Source: Eutypella sp. D-1 (Eukaryota; Ascomycota; Sordariomycetes; Xylariales; Diatrypaceae). From it: a DNA stretch of 64,000 bases. The stretch covers positions 744,001 through 808,000 of the forward strand of contig JAJTTP010000008.1 in NCBI GenBank assembly GCA_023313575.1. The letters run 5' to 3'. The position numbers were made by a program, and so were the translations under genes. Shown piece after piece: positions 34,327-45,833 of this stretch. The notes under the pieces were generated by a model, which searched no databases, was not told the origin of the DNA, and worked only from the letters and a program-made list of their open reading frames with translations. Position 1 is the first letter of the stretch, and every line of letters starts with the position of its first letter.

Positions 34327-37300
34327 ATGGCAATCATGGCGACCGAAGAGCCCCAGACTTTACCAGTCGACCAGAAGGCTAAAAGCCCTGAGGATGTCAA
34401 GGATATGGCAGTAGATGAGCCATCTGTCCCGGCAATTAATGGGTACGCACTCCTGCCGTCTTTGACCCTGGATCAATTGAAACATCTAACGATGATATTT
34501 CCATAGACATAAGCACGAAAAACCTTCCGACAGCACACCCGATGAAACTGCGAAGGACAAGACTACTGATGGTGACGAGGCTAAGTCCCCATCCGCAGTA
34601 AATGCCAAGGAGGATCAAAACCGTCATGCTTTTGCAGCAAACAACAACCTTCCAGAGCAAACTCTCTCTCTTTCCCCTGCTAAGAAAGATGTCGCCGATG
34701 CTCCCGCAGCTACTGAATCTACCGAGGATGTTGAAATGGGGGATGCTAATGGTACTCTTCCCGTCGAGGAGAAGCAGTCCTCAAATGATACAGCAGCGGT
34801 GAAGAATGATGAAGATCCTTCTACTAAAGACACCTCGGCCTCGGATAAGTCAGCTCCGCCAAAGGATGAGGATGACGCAAAGCCTAAATCAGATCCCGAA
34901 CCGGTTGTGGAAGAGAAGATGGATGTGGATACAGCCAACGAGCCTTCTGACCTTGTTTCTACCGCGGACCCTACTGGCGATACTCAAGCCACCGAGGCTA
35001 CCCACGACACTGCCGCTACAGATGACCCGGCTGTCTCACCGAAAACTTCGACGCAGCTACCTGAGAAGGAGCTCCCGTCAACTTCAACTGCAGAGAATGA
35101 GCAGACCAGGGAAGATCGCGCTGCATCGCCAAATAAGGTTTCGCGGATGCGCGACGATGATAACTCCGACGAGCCTGCGAGTAAGCGGATGAAAATCGCA
35201 GATCCTTCCAGTGAAGACGCCGCACCTGAAGCCGATTCCTTGGTCGTGGCCAATGGCCCATCACCAGCTCCCCAGGCTGCAAGCACGCCTGTCGACGACC
35301 CCCTCATTAATGACAAGCCTATCACGCCTTACCAGAACAAGTTGATTAGGGGCCTTCTAGCCAGAATAAAGAAGACCAAGAATGGCCTCCACTTCCGAAA
35401 GTCGGTTGAGGAATTATGGCCTAACCTGCGGGCCGACTATAGGGCAATTGTTAATGAGCCTATTGATATTAGTTTGCTAGAAGCCAAACTCCGGGAAGAC
35501 GCATACAAGACTTACGGGGAGTTCAAGGATAAGGTCCGCCTCCTTCACAGCAATACCCTCGCGTTCAACGGTCCAGAACATGCCATAACTGTCGCGGCTG
35601 CCGATGTACAAAATTCTGTTCTCGCCAAGTTGTCAGAAATAGGCAAGACGGAAGAGCCGGTCAAGCCAGAGAAGGGCAAGGCACAGCCAACGCGTCGCAC
35701 CGAACCGCGATCTGCCACGCAAGCAAGGCGACAATCCCAGCCACAGGTTAACGCGACAGCCGCAACCCCGAAGCCGAAACCCTCGCCCGTCTCGGCAGCC
35801 CCCGCAGTAACACCCACGGCATCGTCAACGGCCCCCACATTTGCGCTCCCTCCTAACGGTGTGCCCCAAATCCGGCGCGATTCCACACGTGAAGATGGTG
35901 ACCGGCCCAAGAGGCCGATCCACCCTCCGAAGAACCGTGATCTCGACTATAGTTCGAGGGTCAATCGCAAGAAGAAGCTAGACCCGGAGCAGCGGTTCCA
36001 TGATGAGGTTCTGACTGAGATCAAGAAGGGCAAATACTTCCACCTGAATCAATGGTTCATGGAGCAAGTTGATCCGGTGGCTCTCAACATACCCACATAC
36101 TTCAGTGTCGTCAAGAAGCCGATGGACCTTGGGACCATGACCCGGAAAAACCTCGACGGCCAATACAAGTCCTCGAAAGATCTAGAGAAGGACATGAGAT
36201 TGATCGTGCACAATGCGGAACTTTTCAATGGATGGGACCATGATGTTACCAAGCTAGGCAAGGAGCTTGAGGAGCTGTTCAAGGCGGAATTGGCTAAGAA
36301 AGATCAATGGATGGCGCAGCATTACCCACAGGACGAGCCCGCACCCGCGAACGCACCTGCCGCTAGTCCCGAACGGAGCGCGCCCGAGACCGAAGAGGAG
36401 AGCGAAGCTGAAGGTGGCGATGAGACCAATGAAGTCATTCGAAATTTGCAGATCAGACTCAACGAGGAACAGGACAAACTCACCAAAGAACTCAACTCAA
36501 AGAAGCCCGACGCCACAATGATCGAGGTTCAACAGCAGATGGTCCAGGTGCTTCAGAAGAAACTAGTAGAGGAGAAAAACAGATTGCACAGTGAGGGCAA
36601 GAAGCCGAAGTCCAAGAAGAAGAAGCCCGCGAAGAGCAAGCCGAAGCCAAGCACGGCCACCGCGACCGCCGGCGCGAGCAAGAAAAGCTCATCTGGCCAT
36701 GGCGCAGCTGCTACTAAGAAGGCTTCGGGCGGAGGCAAGAAGCCCGGCCCTAAGAAGCGGACTATTGGGCAGCTAGAAAAGGCGGTCATTGAAGAAGGCA
36801 TCAGTACCTTGGACGGTAACACCCTTACCAAGGCTGTCGAGATCATCAAGAAAGACACCGGTCAAAATGTGAGTTGCTCAACCGCGAAATATTCCCTGAA
36901 CATCATATTTGGATATATTCGCCCATCACACAATGCACCTGGACTGCTGACTAACGTGCCTGCTTACAGGAAAATGATGACGGTGAGATGGAGTTGGACA
37001 TAGAGAGTCTCAGCCAAGAAGCTCTCGGAAGGCTTTACGACCTCATCCACAGAGCGCATCCTCACATCCGTCAATCAGTCGAGAGACGACCAGAGTTTAG
37101 CAACCAAGCAGCGCAGGCATCTCCAGAACCGAAACCAAGGAGCTCAGCAGCCCCTCCCAAGCCTAAGAAAAACAAGCCTATGAACAAGCATGAGCAAGAA
37201 CGAAAGATAGAGCAGCTTCGTGAGCTTAAGGCCCAGTTGGCACGCCAAGGAAGTGGGAGCCAGGAGCCTCCTCCCACTAGCGCCGAGAACCCGGCCGCCG

Positions 37301-37338
37301 AGTCGAGTGAGGAAGACAGTGACTCGGAGGAAGAGTAG
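34327..37338 (+). CDS. bdf1: BET-family double bromodomain protein (Bdf1-like)
   Basis: Predicted 948 residues from exons 34327-34442, 34507-36868 and 36970-37338. Intron 1 is gtacgc...ccatag; intron 2 is gtgagt...cttacag and joins DTGQN to ENDDGEMELD. A nuclear chromatin reader binding acetylated histones and linked to TFIID-dependent transcription. Bromodomain 1 lies at ~313-412 (PYQNKLIRGLLARIKK, ending HSNTLAFNG), bromodomain 2 at ~533-633 (YFSVVKKPMDLGTM, HNAELFNG), and the NET domain at ~787-870 (RTIGQLEKAV, LSQEALGRLYDLI), spanning intron 2. The N-terminal 300 residues and the Lys-rich linker are low complexity; the tail is acidic. Bromodomain 1 is diverged in the WPF-shelf area but keeps the acetyl-lysine Asn. 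The two nearby ATGs (MAIMATEE) leave the start slightly open. Confidence 0.93.
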
Positions 37339-39948
37339 AGAGTTGGACGGGGATCCTCTAATATTCAACTGTGGACAACTTGCTCTGTTTGGCGTCCTCG
37401 CACCTTAGCACCTGGACTAGCTGACAACTGTCAGCCTCCGGGGGGACATGGGCGGAAGGATTTCGAGATACGATTGTAGTTGTGTAAGATAATACATACA
37501 ACCCCTGTTGCTGTTGCTGTTGCTGTGCGTTGTTGCGAAGTATGAATTCGCGGGATGCCTTTTTACTCCTCGTCGTTGGCTTGGTTTCTACCGAAGGTTC
37601 CAGGCAGACGGAGATGACACTGAGATGCTTGCGCGTGCGGTTTTGACGACATCAAAAGAAACGGCGGTGGCTGACTTCCCCTTGGTAGTTGCTAGGTTTT
37701 CTTTTTCCCATCAGGCATCTGATAAGGAAAGGAACGGGAGCGGGGAAGGGGAGAAGGGAGAAGAAGGGGGTTAATCGATTTGGACGAGGGGCTTAGCTCT
37801 ATCGTTTTTGTTTTCTAGCTGGAATACCCGTCTTCGATTGCGCCCTCATGCTTTTCTGCTGCCTTCCGCGCCGTGACCATGTCCGTGTTGATGCTGCTAG
37901 GTCCCACTGCTTACTTACCTACTCACCACGCGTTATTTAAGGATGAATGAATAAATCGAATTATTTCGAAGAGAAAACAGCAGCAGGGGCTGGATTAATA
38001 GACAGACCTACTACGTCCTCGCGACTTCTGTCCATATGATGGGACGCTGCTGTGTATATATACGTGTGTGTGTGCGGTGCGTGCTTACGAATGGCAGTAC
38101 CGTGGCCTCAAATGGAATCATCGCAATTTCTGGTCTTTTTATGCCCTGAACGAAAGGTCTTTCGTTGAAGATTCAGGCTGGGAATCCCTTCCTTCTCTCT
38201 CGCGTCCGCTAGAATTGTATAGAATGTTGCGAGATGGGATGTTTGTGCTAGGTAGGTTCTGCTGGTCGCACCGGCGTTAAACGATGGAGCGAGTCGCAAT
38301 GGGAGAAGACGTGTCCCGCTTCGGCGCTTCTGTCTTTATGCTGCGTATCCACGTACATAGCCAGCGAAGAATAGGGAATTCACACCCCCTAGACTGGAAA
38401 CCTCTGCGGTATCTTCCGGGCGTGGATTGTTTATGGTAGTATAGTGGTTCTCTCTCTCTCTCTGCCCCCGATTCCTGTAGCTCAAGGCGCTCTATACAGT
38501 ATCCTAGGGCTGTCTAGAGGTCGACCCACCGGTCTATCTCGGGTTTGGGCGTATATTCGATTCGACGCAGTTGATGATGCTCTCGAAGTTCGGATGTGAG
38601 TGATCATGGTTGAGCCAAGCAGCTAGATGTTTCCAGGCCAGGATTTTGAGTTGTTGGTGTGCCTAACCAGTGCAGAATACCTACCGACCCTGAAGACATG
38701 TCTACCCCTGGTGTGAGAGCACCCTCAGATCGACCAATTGGATTCTCGCTGGCGTGGACTCTCGGCGGCGAAAGGACGACCGATTCGGTTCGGCTGCGGG
38801 AACTATGCAACGGCACGAAGACACGAAAATCCTCAGTGTTTTGGGGCGAGAGTAAACCCCAAGAGCTTCTCTTGTCTATGACCGAGAGATACAACGCCAT
38901 CGGTTTAGAATCCAAAATAGATGGCAATAGGAATGTCGCGCTACTGGTATTGGACAAGGAAACTGAGGCATAGATTTTTCACAGGTCTTCGTGGAACCTC
39001 AGTGATCTCGCTTGGTATATCGCCTAACTATAAATAGGTAGCTGTGGGTTGTTGAAAGAGAAATAAGGGAACCTCGGGTCTGTAAAACGTTTGGTGGATA
39101 TCTAGATAGCGGGCTATCTGAGAGAACGACCCTTGGACTTTTCGCTTCAAAAGTCTGCGACTTATGTCGAACAAGATCCTGTGGGCCGGTAAAGTCGAGA
39201 TCGATCTGAAATACTCGACGACGAGCGATATTATCTGCTGCTCCTGGTGTATTTACATGATGAACGATGAAGCCACAAGTGAACGTAAGTGGACAACCCA
39301 ATGATCGAAGATGGAGAACGGTGACTAGTTATGTCTACCGCAGAAGGATTATTATGTGATAGACTATGTCTCGGAGGGTCCGTCATAGCTCTCAAGATTT
39401 TCTGTCCTGATAGCGATAGAAATTCGGTGTTGCTTTCGAAGTAAACCAACCTCAATGTCTACAGACAGATGCAACGAAGTGCTTTATCGATCCATTAGCT
39501 TCGCTATGGAAAGACGTCGAGATTGCTCGATGCCAATTTTCTTGTGCCTTACCGCAACTAAAACATCACTTCACCTTTGCTGTTAAAAGTATTAGCATGA
39601 TGCCGTGAACTACGTGCAGCCTTGTTTAAAGCGAAGTATAGATCGGGCCCGCAAAGGAATAGACCTAATGCCGATCGATGCATATCACAACGCCCTCATC
39701 TAGCTGCCACCCAAAGAAGGCTACAGGCTTGCTGGTAGTCTACCAGAACACATATGACATGATTACTGTGCATGGAGGCCATGTGAGCATTTTCTCGTCA
39801 GCATACGTTACGAACGACCCCAACCTCTCTCATCGGTACTCTTGAAACCCTACACTCAACTGTGATAGGTACAGCTGCTGGTTGTGCCATCTGGTGCTCA
39901 GTGCATTAAGTCAATAAGTGCTTAATTGGGCAGTTGCGCGATGTTGTT

Positions 39949-40077
39949 GTCCCGCAAAGCACCATATCCCGCAGTACAAGACCGCATCCCGCAGAACCGC
40001 CACCCCACAGACTACCATCATCCCGCAAGCCACCATCAGACGTTACGCAGATTCCCGCCCAACGTCAGCATCCCGCG
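39949..40077 (+). repeat. Imperfect tandem of an ATCCCGCA-type word
   Basis: The word TCCCGCA or close variants recurs about six times with irregular 14-30 nt spacing (gtcccgca, atcccgcag twice, atcccgcaag, attcccgcc, atcccgcg). Function unknown. Confidence 0.5.
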
Positions 40078-40147
40078 TCGAATGTTACTATGCTGCTAAA
40101 GGGGGAAGAAAAACAAAACGCATGTCATATCCTGACAGAGCGGACGG

Positions 40148-40390
40148 ATGAAGAAGATATACTTCGTCTTAGCCCCAGTTAGCATGATTTTTTTTATTGC
40201 ACTTGTGACCTCTGATCGTCCAGATGTTCGGGATGGCCTGCCCAGCCTACCAATGTCCTTCGTGCAAGTATTTACAATTTCTACCTACATGGGCAGCTCG
40301 TCGTCTCGCCGTGGAGGCATATTAGCGCTATCCAAACCACAGAATCTAATTAGCCGTACAGCGCAGGTTACTAGTATTCGTACTGTTTGA
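40148..40390 (+). CDS. Possible small secreted protein, 80 aa
   Basis: An 80-codon frame from the ATG at 40148 with a strongly hydrophobic N-terminus, MKKIYFVLAPVSMIFFIAL then VTS, that would fit a signal peptide. The rest is unordered and Ser-rich, without Cys pairs. No intron is needed. The frame may be fortuitous; there is no family evidence. Confidence 0.2.
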   Translation: MKKIYFVLAPVSMIFFIALVTSDRPDVRDGLPSLPMSFVQVFTISTYMGSSSSRRGGILALSKPQNLISRTAQVTSIRTV

Positions 40391-40828
40391 CATGCTAAAT
40401 AAATATTGTCCACGTAAACTTTGAGGCCGAGCTTGCCCTGGCACCTGGCGTAGGACAGGGGTATTCGATCTAATCCCGCAGCCCTATAAGCCCCGCCCCT
40501 ACCGTTCAGTTGGACCCCTATTAGGTAGGTAAGTTAAGTAGTTGCATAGAGCGAGCCCCTGTCGCAAGGCAAGAAAGAAAAAGAAGCCTTCCACCCAACA
40601 ATGAAAACGTCAAATACTTGTGCAGAAACGATTCTCGTAGCCTGCAGGACGAATGCATTACCTGCCTAAGAGAGACACGGAATCAGGTTTGGCAGTACAT
40701 ACTCAAGACGAACATGGTACGATAATAGGCAAGTGTATATACGAAAGTGAATATGTACAGAGTAACAAGAGAAATTATCTCGTCTCAGTCTCCCGGGGCT
40801 GCCATCCTCATTAAATCGCCACCTAGGC

Positions 40829-42364
40829 TTATACGATCTTCAGGTTGCCTGAGTGCTTGGTCTCGACGACCGCCGCCTCGCTTAAAGTCTTGGCTCGCTT
40901 GGCCTCCGCGCCCATGAGGATGTTCGTGAGGGTCACGTCGGTGACCTTGGAGGTGTCGTCGTAGCCCGAGAGCCAGACGCCAATGTATCCCCTGGAGCGG
41001 GCCCGAATGTTCTTGACCCAGATATCCTTGACGGGTCCGTGGCCCTCACCGGTATCTTCGACGTACGCCGACATCCAGGCGGCCTTGCCGTGGGCGTTGC
41101 CGTGCAGGCGTTCCACGTCCATGTTCTGGAATGTGACCTTGCTGACCGTTCCCTTACCGAACTTGTGGTGCACGCCCATTCCCACGGCCGCGTTGTAGAC
41201 CACGCTGTTCTGGAACTTGATGTTGCTCTGGTCCTGGTAGACACCCTGTCCGACCTTATAGCCCCAGCAATCCGTCCAGGCCAAGCAGTTATCGAAGAAG
41301 ATATCGGACTGGTCCCGCGGCGGGTAAGGGAAGGGGACCGTCGTGCCCTTCTTCTCCGGCCAAGTCTTGGTAGAGAAGCTGTCGTCCGTCGCAATCGCGA
41401 TGCCTCGTAGCACTCTGACCTTGTAGGACTCATTCGCGTCGAACCCGTCATCCTGCTTCACCGAGAAGCGGTTGAGGACCTTCAAGTTGGTAAAGGTGGC
41501 CTCCTCGACCTGGTTGCACACGACCGACCAGAAAGAACCGTCACGGACCAACACTCCATCGTATGTAAAGTTCGTGGTGCCGGTTGGAACCACTAGCTGG
41601 GCCATGAATTTGTTGTCACGAGTGTACTGTCCATTGCCGTCGATAGTACCGCGTCCGTAGATCTTGATGTGCTCGGACTCAAATTCGGTCCGGATCCACC
41701 ACGTACCCGGCCCAATATCGCCCTTGGTGAATAATGTCTCGTAGTCGTCCTTCTTTCCAGTGAAGCGCAGGATGGCTCCGCTGGCAAGGTAAAGAGAAGT
41801 GTGAGATCGGAGGATTATGTTGCCAACGTAGTAAAGGCCCTCAGGGACATAGATGATACCGCCAGTCTTCCCAGCTTCATCCGCAGCCTCTTGGAAACCC
41901 TTGCTGAGCCCCTTTCCGGACCCGTCTGCGCCGAAGTCGAGTACGTTGAAGACATTGTTTCCTTTGGGGTCGGGTACGTCTGTCTCCAATGGGTCTGCCA
42001 CCACGACGAACTCCTTCTTGTCGTCAATCTTGATAATGAGGTAATGTGCCTTCTTCATGGAGAAGATCAGCTGATTGCCCTCGGTCCTGGCATCAATGTT
42101 GAGTTTTCGGGGTGTGATGCTCCATTCTTTGATAGGTTTCTGGTCTAGGGTGCGAATCCTAATCTCATGGTCGGGGCCTTCGTCCATCGAGAAGTGAACA
42201 TAATCGTACCTCTCGTAGCTGGTGGTGAACATGTCGACGCCGTCGACCCTGAGGGCGAAGTGGGCCGACTTTTCATAGATTGGAGCACGCGGGTGGCTGA
42301 CGGCCTTGCTGCACGCCGTGGCGACCATGAGGGACGCCACGGCGAAGATGTTTGTAAGAAGCAT
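40829..42364 (-). CDS. Secreted right-handed beta-helix glycosidase-like protein
   Basis: A 511-residue single-exon protein. I take the ATG at 42364 because it starts a clear signal peptide (MLLTNIFAVASLMVATACS); an ATG 14 codons upstream would bury it. An N-terminal beta-rich domain (~25-130, HFALRVDGVDMFTTSYERYD) precedes a pectin-lyase-like parallel beta-helix: NVFNVLDFGADGSGKG, GGIIYVPEGLYYVGNIIL, IYGRGTIDGNGQYTR, RGIAIATDDSFSTKTW, GYKVGQG. The acidic pair in ATDDS and the DD in KQDDGFD are candidate catalytic positions. The architecture resembles extracellular GH28/GH49-type polysaccharide hydrolases, but the classical GH28 NTD and RIK motifs are not evident, so the substrate is open. 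Confidence 0.8.
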   Translation of the reverse strand: MLLTNIFAVASLMVATACSKAVSHPRAPIYEKSAHFALRVDGVDMFTTSYERYDYVHFSMDEGPDHEIRIRTLDQKPIKEWSITPRKLNIDARTEGNQLIFSMKKAHYLIIKIDDKKEFVVVADPLETDVPDPKGNNVFNVLDFGADGSGKGLSKGFQEAADEAGKTGGIIYVPEGLYYVGNIILRSHTSLYLASGAILRFTGKKDDYETLFTKGDIGPGTWWIRTEFESEHIKIYGRGTIDGNGQYTRDNKFMAQLVVPTGTTNFTYDGVLVRDGSFWSVVCNQVEEATFTNLKVLNRFSVKQDDGFDANESYKVRVLRGIAIATDDSFSTKTWPEKKGTTVPFPYPPRDQSDIFFDNCLAWTDCWGYKVGQGVYQDQSNIKFQNSVVYNAAVGMGVHHKFGKGTVSKVTFQNMDVERLHGNAHGKAAWMSAYVEDTGEGHGPVKDIWVKNIRARSRGYIGVWLSGYDDTSKVTDVTLTNILMGAEAKRAKTLSEAAVVETKHSGNLKIV

Positions 42365-45358
42365 GTTGTGCAATGGTCTGGGTGGATAGGAGGAAACCCT
42401 TTCCACGCAGTCTAAGTTGAAGTGAGAGCTGCGCAGTATATGTAGTACTGCGTGGATTTACTGGAGAGCAGGAAGGAAGAGAAATCCAAGCTGATCGAGG
42501 CGATGATCACTCTATAAGTATATACGGTGTAAGGGGTAGTTCGTACTAGATGCCCAATAACCCCTTGGTAGGGGTCTCGAGTAGCCTCGAAGGATGCATT
42601 ACTACAGCTGAATAGGTAACGTAGTATGTAGATCGTGGCGGCGTGTTAATGATATCCACCGGTTGCATAGGGACCGGCAGTCCGGGTTCATATCATACCA
42701 CTTGAATAAAACATCGCCCAGTCTAACTACAGCACATCTTTTGTCGGTCCTGTGCCCTCGCATCTCAGGGTAGTATTCACTCTATAATGATTTACTTCTA
42801 GAAAAGGAAAGTAGCTTACCCGCTACGAGACTTGTACGGGCGTACAGCGACCCCTGTCTTGCCGGTGGGTGGATCTCGACGGACTTGCATTTAGGGCAGA
42901 CGGATTAATCCCCATTTTCCAAGACCTACATTTGAATCTAGTTTACACGCGAAGGAACACCATGATGTAATAGCCTCGCTACGAATTGAAGGCTGCGCCT
43001 CTAGACTTGTGTCTTGCTAGCTGTAGACACAGTACCAAAACGTAAAATCATGCCTTTCGGCGATGCCCAACCTATCAATAATTAAGGGTTCTTTCCGACT
43101 CTTCTTGTTGTATCTGTTGTTACCGAGTGCTATCCGTTCAGCTACACCGCAAACGCTACAGGGCTAAGAATGGCCAAGTGGGCTTGGGGGGTTCTGTTAC
43201 AGGAATGAATCTCTACTGCAGAAATTGTTACTAATTTTTCTACGGTCCGCAGAGAGGGTTGATCTCATCTGCGGTGATCATTCATCTCGCAGGTAGATGT
43301 GATGCCTCGTCGGCGGCCTGTGGATGGTATGGGTCCTGGTGGCTGGACTTGTTTTCAACGCCCCTATTCATCCACCGTCAACTGCCATTCTGGACAGAGG
43401 AAAACCGGTGGGATCCCTGATGCAGCCCCGAACTTCCGAGAGACGTATTTGGCTGTCAGCTATACGTATTACTATTTCGCGAATGTTCAACTTGCCATTT
43501 GCGATATTTCTTTTCACCCTCCTCCTTTCTTTGGACAGCCCTGTCAATGCTTTGTGTTTCTGTCCGCTAAGCGTTGACACCGGGTAACCTTCCTACTTGG
43601 GACAAGGCGATTGTTGGGAAACCCATATTATAGAGCTCACCCATCTGTAGCGCCACTTCATGATACCTTCATAACAGCTCTGGGATAGACTGCATTGGCT
43701 TGACCACGAAGGATTGCGATGCATGATGTGTAGCCACATAGCATGAGGGTATTCACTGATTCATAAGTCTAGGCCCGCCCCGCACCTCTAGCAATGCCTC
43801 CGTCTGTGCCCCCCCGCTTGTTCCAAGCCCAAAACATGATGTTATCCGGATGGTTAGGGGCTTCCAAGGCTTTTAGACTGCAGGACTCCGCGACTGGATA
43901 TGCCTGTTAGTTAGCATGCGGTAAGTCTATATAGGGGCTTACCGAGTTCTAGAACAACTTGTATTGTCGTTAGCGTATCTAAGATGAGCCGCTTAGTATA
44001 AAGCAGTCTACCGATCGCTCCGCATTGCGTGATTGCAGCTGCTACTGTCAGGCGATTACAGTCGGCATGTTGCGGAAAATAATGATTTCCCGGTGAAGTA
44101 GCCATGTGACTTTCGCAGACCTGCCAGTGCCCGATCGGATCTGTTGTGGTTATGTGACTTCCCTGCGTATCGATTTCTTACGTAGCCCCTATTATAGACC
44201 TGAGAAACTAGGCGGATATGAAATGGAATTTCTTATTCCGACTGCCAGTCTTGGCTCAGAGACATGCCAGATTAGTTACCAGATCAAGCCACACATCTAC
44301 GATTCTGGCAACTTCGGATTCGCTACAAGTGCTCGACTCGCGGATGGCATGATATGCTTGTACTCACGGCCTGGCTGGGCCGCCCAGATGTGAAGCTTAC
44401 TGTTATGCTGGTCTTAACATGTGAACCACCACCGACGAGGTTCTGGCCTGCCCACGAGCATCCTGTATATTATTTGATTACTACTAAATATAGCGGTGTA
44501 TTTGGCCTTCCTCCCGAGGAACGCCGCAATCTGGGCGCATTGTCTTGACTCCCGACCTGCTGTTGCGATGATCCTTCACTCAGGCTAGCACCATAGCGCA
44601 TACCACACTCGCATGATGACAGCTGTCACGGTAGGTCTTCCCCAGGAAATGATGCGCCCATTTAAGCGAACAACTTGGGTGCCTGACGAATCCGTATGAC
44701 GAGACTGTTGGACACCCTTGGAGATATTCGAGAGATATGAAGCCGTGGAGAGAGCTGTGGTCGTCGATAAATTTGGTTCCCCTTCTATCTAGGGAACGGG
44801 CTGCTAAGCCTGTGAGCACCGATAAAAGTGGCTTAATGAACTTGATGTCTTCTGGCCATTCAAGAGACATTGAAACCTTAGCTGCTTGTCATATCTGACA
44901 GGTAGGATACGCCAATTACTATGTAAAGGGCCTATGTGATTAGAATACACTGGGACGTAGTGGAAGGCACGGTGAATCGGAAACAGCGTCGCCGGGTTAT
45001 ACATGACCCGACCTGCCTCCATTGTCAGGCGGGCAGATTCCTCGAAGGATCGCATAATGGCATCACAAACTGGCTATCAGACCAACATACGATGAAGCAT
45101 AACATTCAAAGGTGATCAAAAACTCGGATGATTTAATACTTTATGGATTAGCAAGCGAACACGACAATCAAAATGATCACGAAGTCTCCACGGCCTGAAT
45201 TGGCGTGTACGGAATGTCATATGACCAAGAGAACTGAGAAACCCGCTAATTACACGTCATCTTAACTGCTTGGTAATGAGGCCGACGCCAGGTGTGATTT
45301 GCAGAAGAACACCAAAAGATGTGATGATCCATAGGAACTTCGGAAGTACCAGCTTTCA
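42365..45358. other. Gene-poor stretch, nothing assignable
   Basis: Promoter of the beta-helix gene, then ~2.5 kb with many short frames (for example 43324-43587 with a hydrophobic middle, 44106-44393, 44580-45055 minus) that show no recognisable family. Given the two pseudogenes just to the right, some may be further gene remains. Confidence 0.4.
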
Positions 45359-45676
45359 TCAAAGGCCAGGAACCCGTCTTGGTAGGCATGCTTTCTCAAC
45401 TACATACGCGAAGGACAAGAGCTCTGCATCCTTCAGCGGCAGGCCGACAATTTCCATACCAACCGGCATCTCACTATCGGTGTCGAAGGCCGCTGGCACC
45501 GTAATAGCCGGCCAGTGCAGCTGGCTCGCGAAAGCCGTGTTGATCGGAAAGGCCGCCCGCATACGATGGTCGATATGCCCGTGGAGGGGTGCAGCCTGCT
45601 TCATGGTGGGAAATACAAGAAATCGTACGTCCGCCTCCACCATCTGCGTCATTACCAAGATAACCACCCCCTGACC
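45359..45676 (-). pseudogene. Amidase C-terminal fragment
   Basis: About 105 codons with the typical end of amidase-signature enzymes: EADVRFLVFPTMKQAAPLHG, then FASQLHWPAITVPAAF, MPVGMEIVGLPLKDAELL, and SFAYVVEKACLPRRVPGL before the stop at 45359. The Ser-cisSer-Lys catalytic core would lie ~200 or more residues upstream and is absent: beyond ~45676 the strand carries unrelated C-rich and A/T sequence. It is thus a 5'-truncated relic. It lies head-to-head, ~160 bp apart, with the decayed amidohydrolase gene. Confidence 0.75.
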
Positions 45677-45833
45677 TAGCTACCAATAACTTTGGGGGGG
45701 TTAGGGGAAGATGTGATATGGTAATGGAAAATGCAATACATATGATTAATATTCGAGGTAGACCAATCTTATAATCGTATCTTTCTAGACTATACTCCAT
45801 TGTGCGCTCGGAACTTCACTTTACAAGGTTGTC

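Larger units (their letters stand above)
37339..40828. other. Gene-poor stretch after the BET gene
   Basis: Begins with 3' UTR of the BET gene (CTGTTG repeats near 37505-37525). It also contains GT and TC microsatellites (38064-38074, 38449-38462), the imperfect CCCGCA repeat at 39949-40077, and overlapping frames on both strands at 38604-38973 that I cannot assign. A small ORF at 40148-40390 is listed separately. I see no recognisable gene. Confidence 0.45.

Noticed and set aside
38604..38973. Overlapping ~100-codon frames on both strands
   Set aside because: Neither strand shows motifs, splice partners or a family; left unassigned.
39949..40077. CRISPR-like repeats
   Set aside because: Units are short, imperfect and irregularly spaced in a eukaryotic context with no cas genes.
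45474..45800. 108-codon minus frame overlapping the amidase remnant
   Set aside because: Different frame from the recognisable amidase residues; Gly/Arg-rich shadow.
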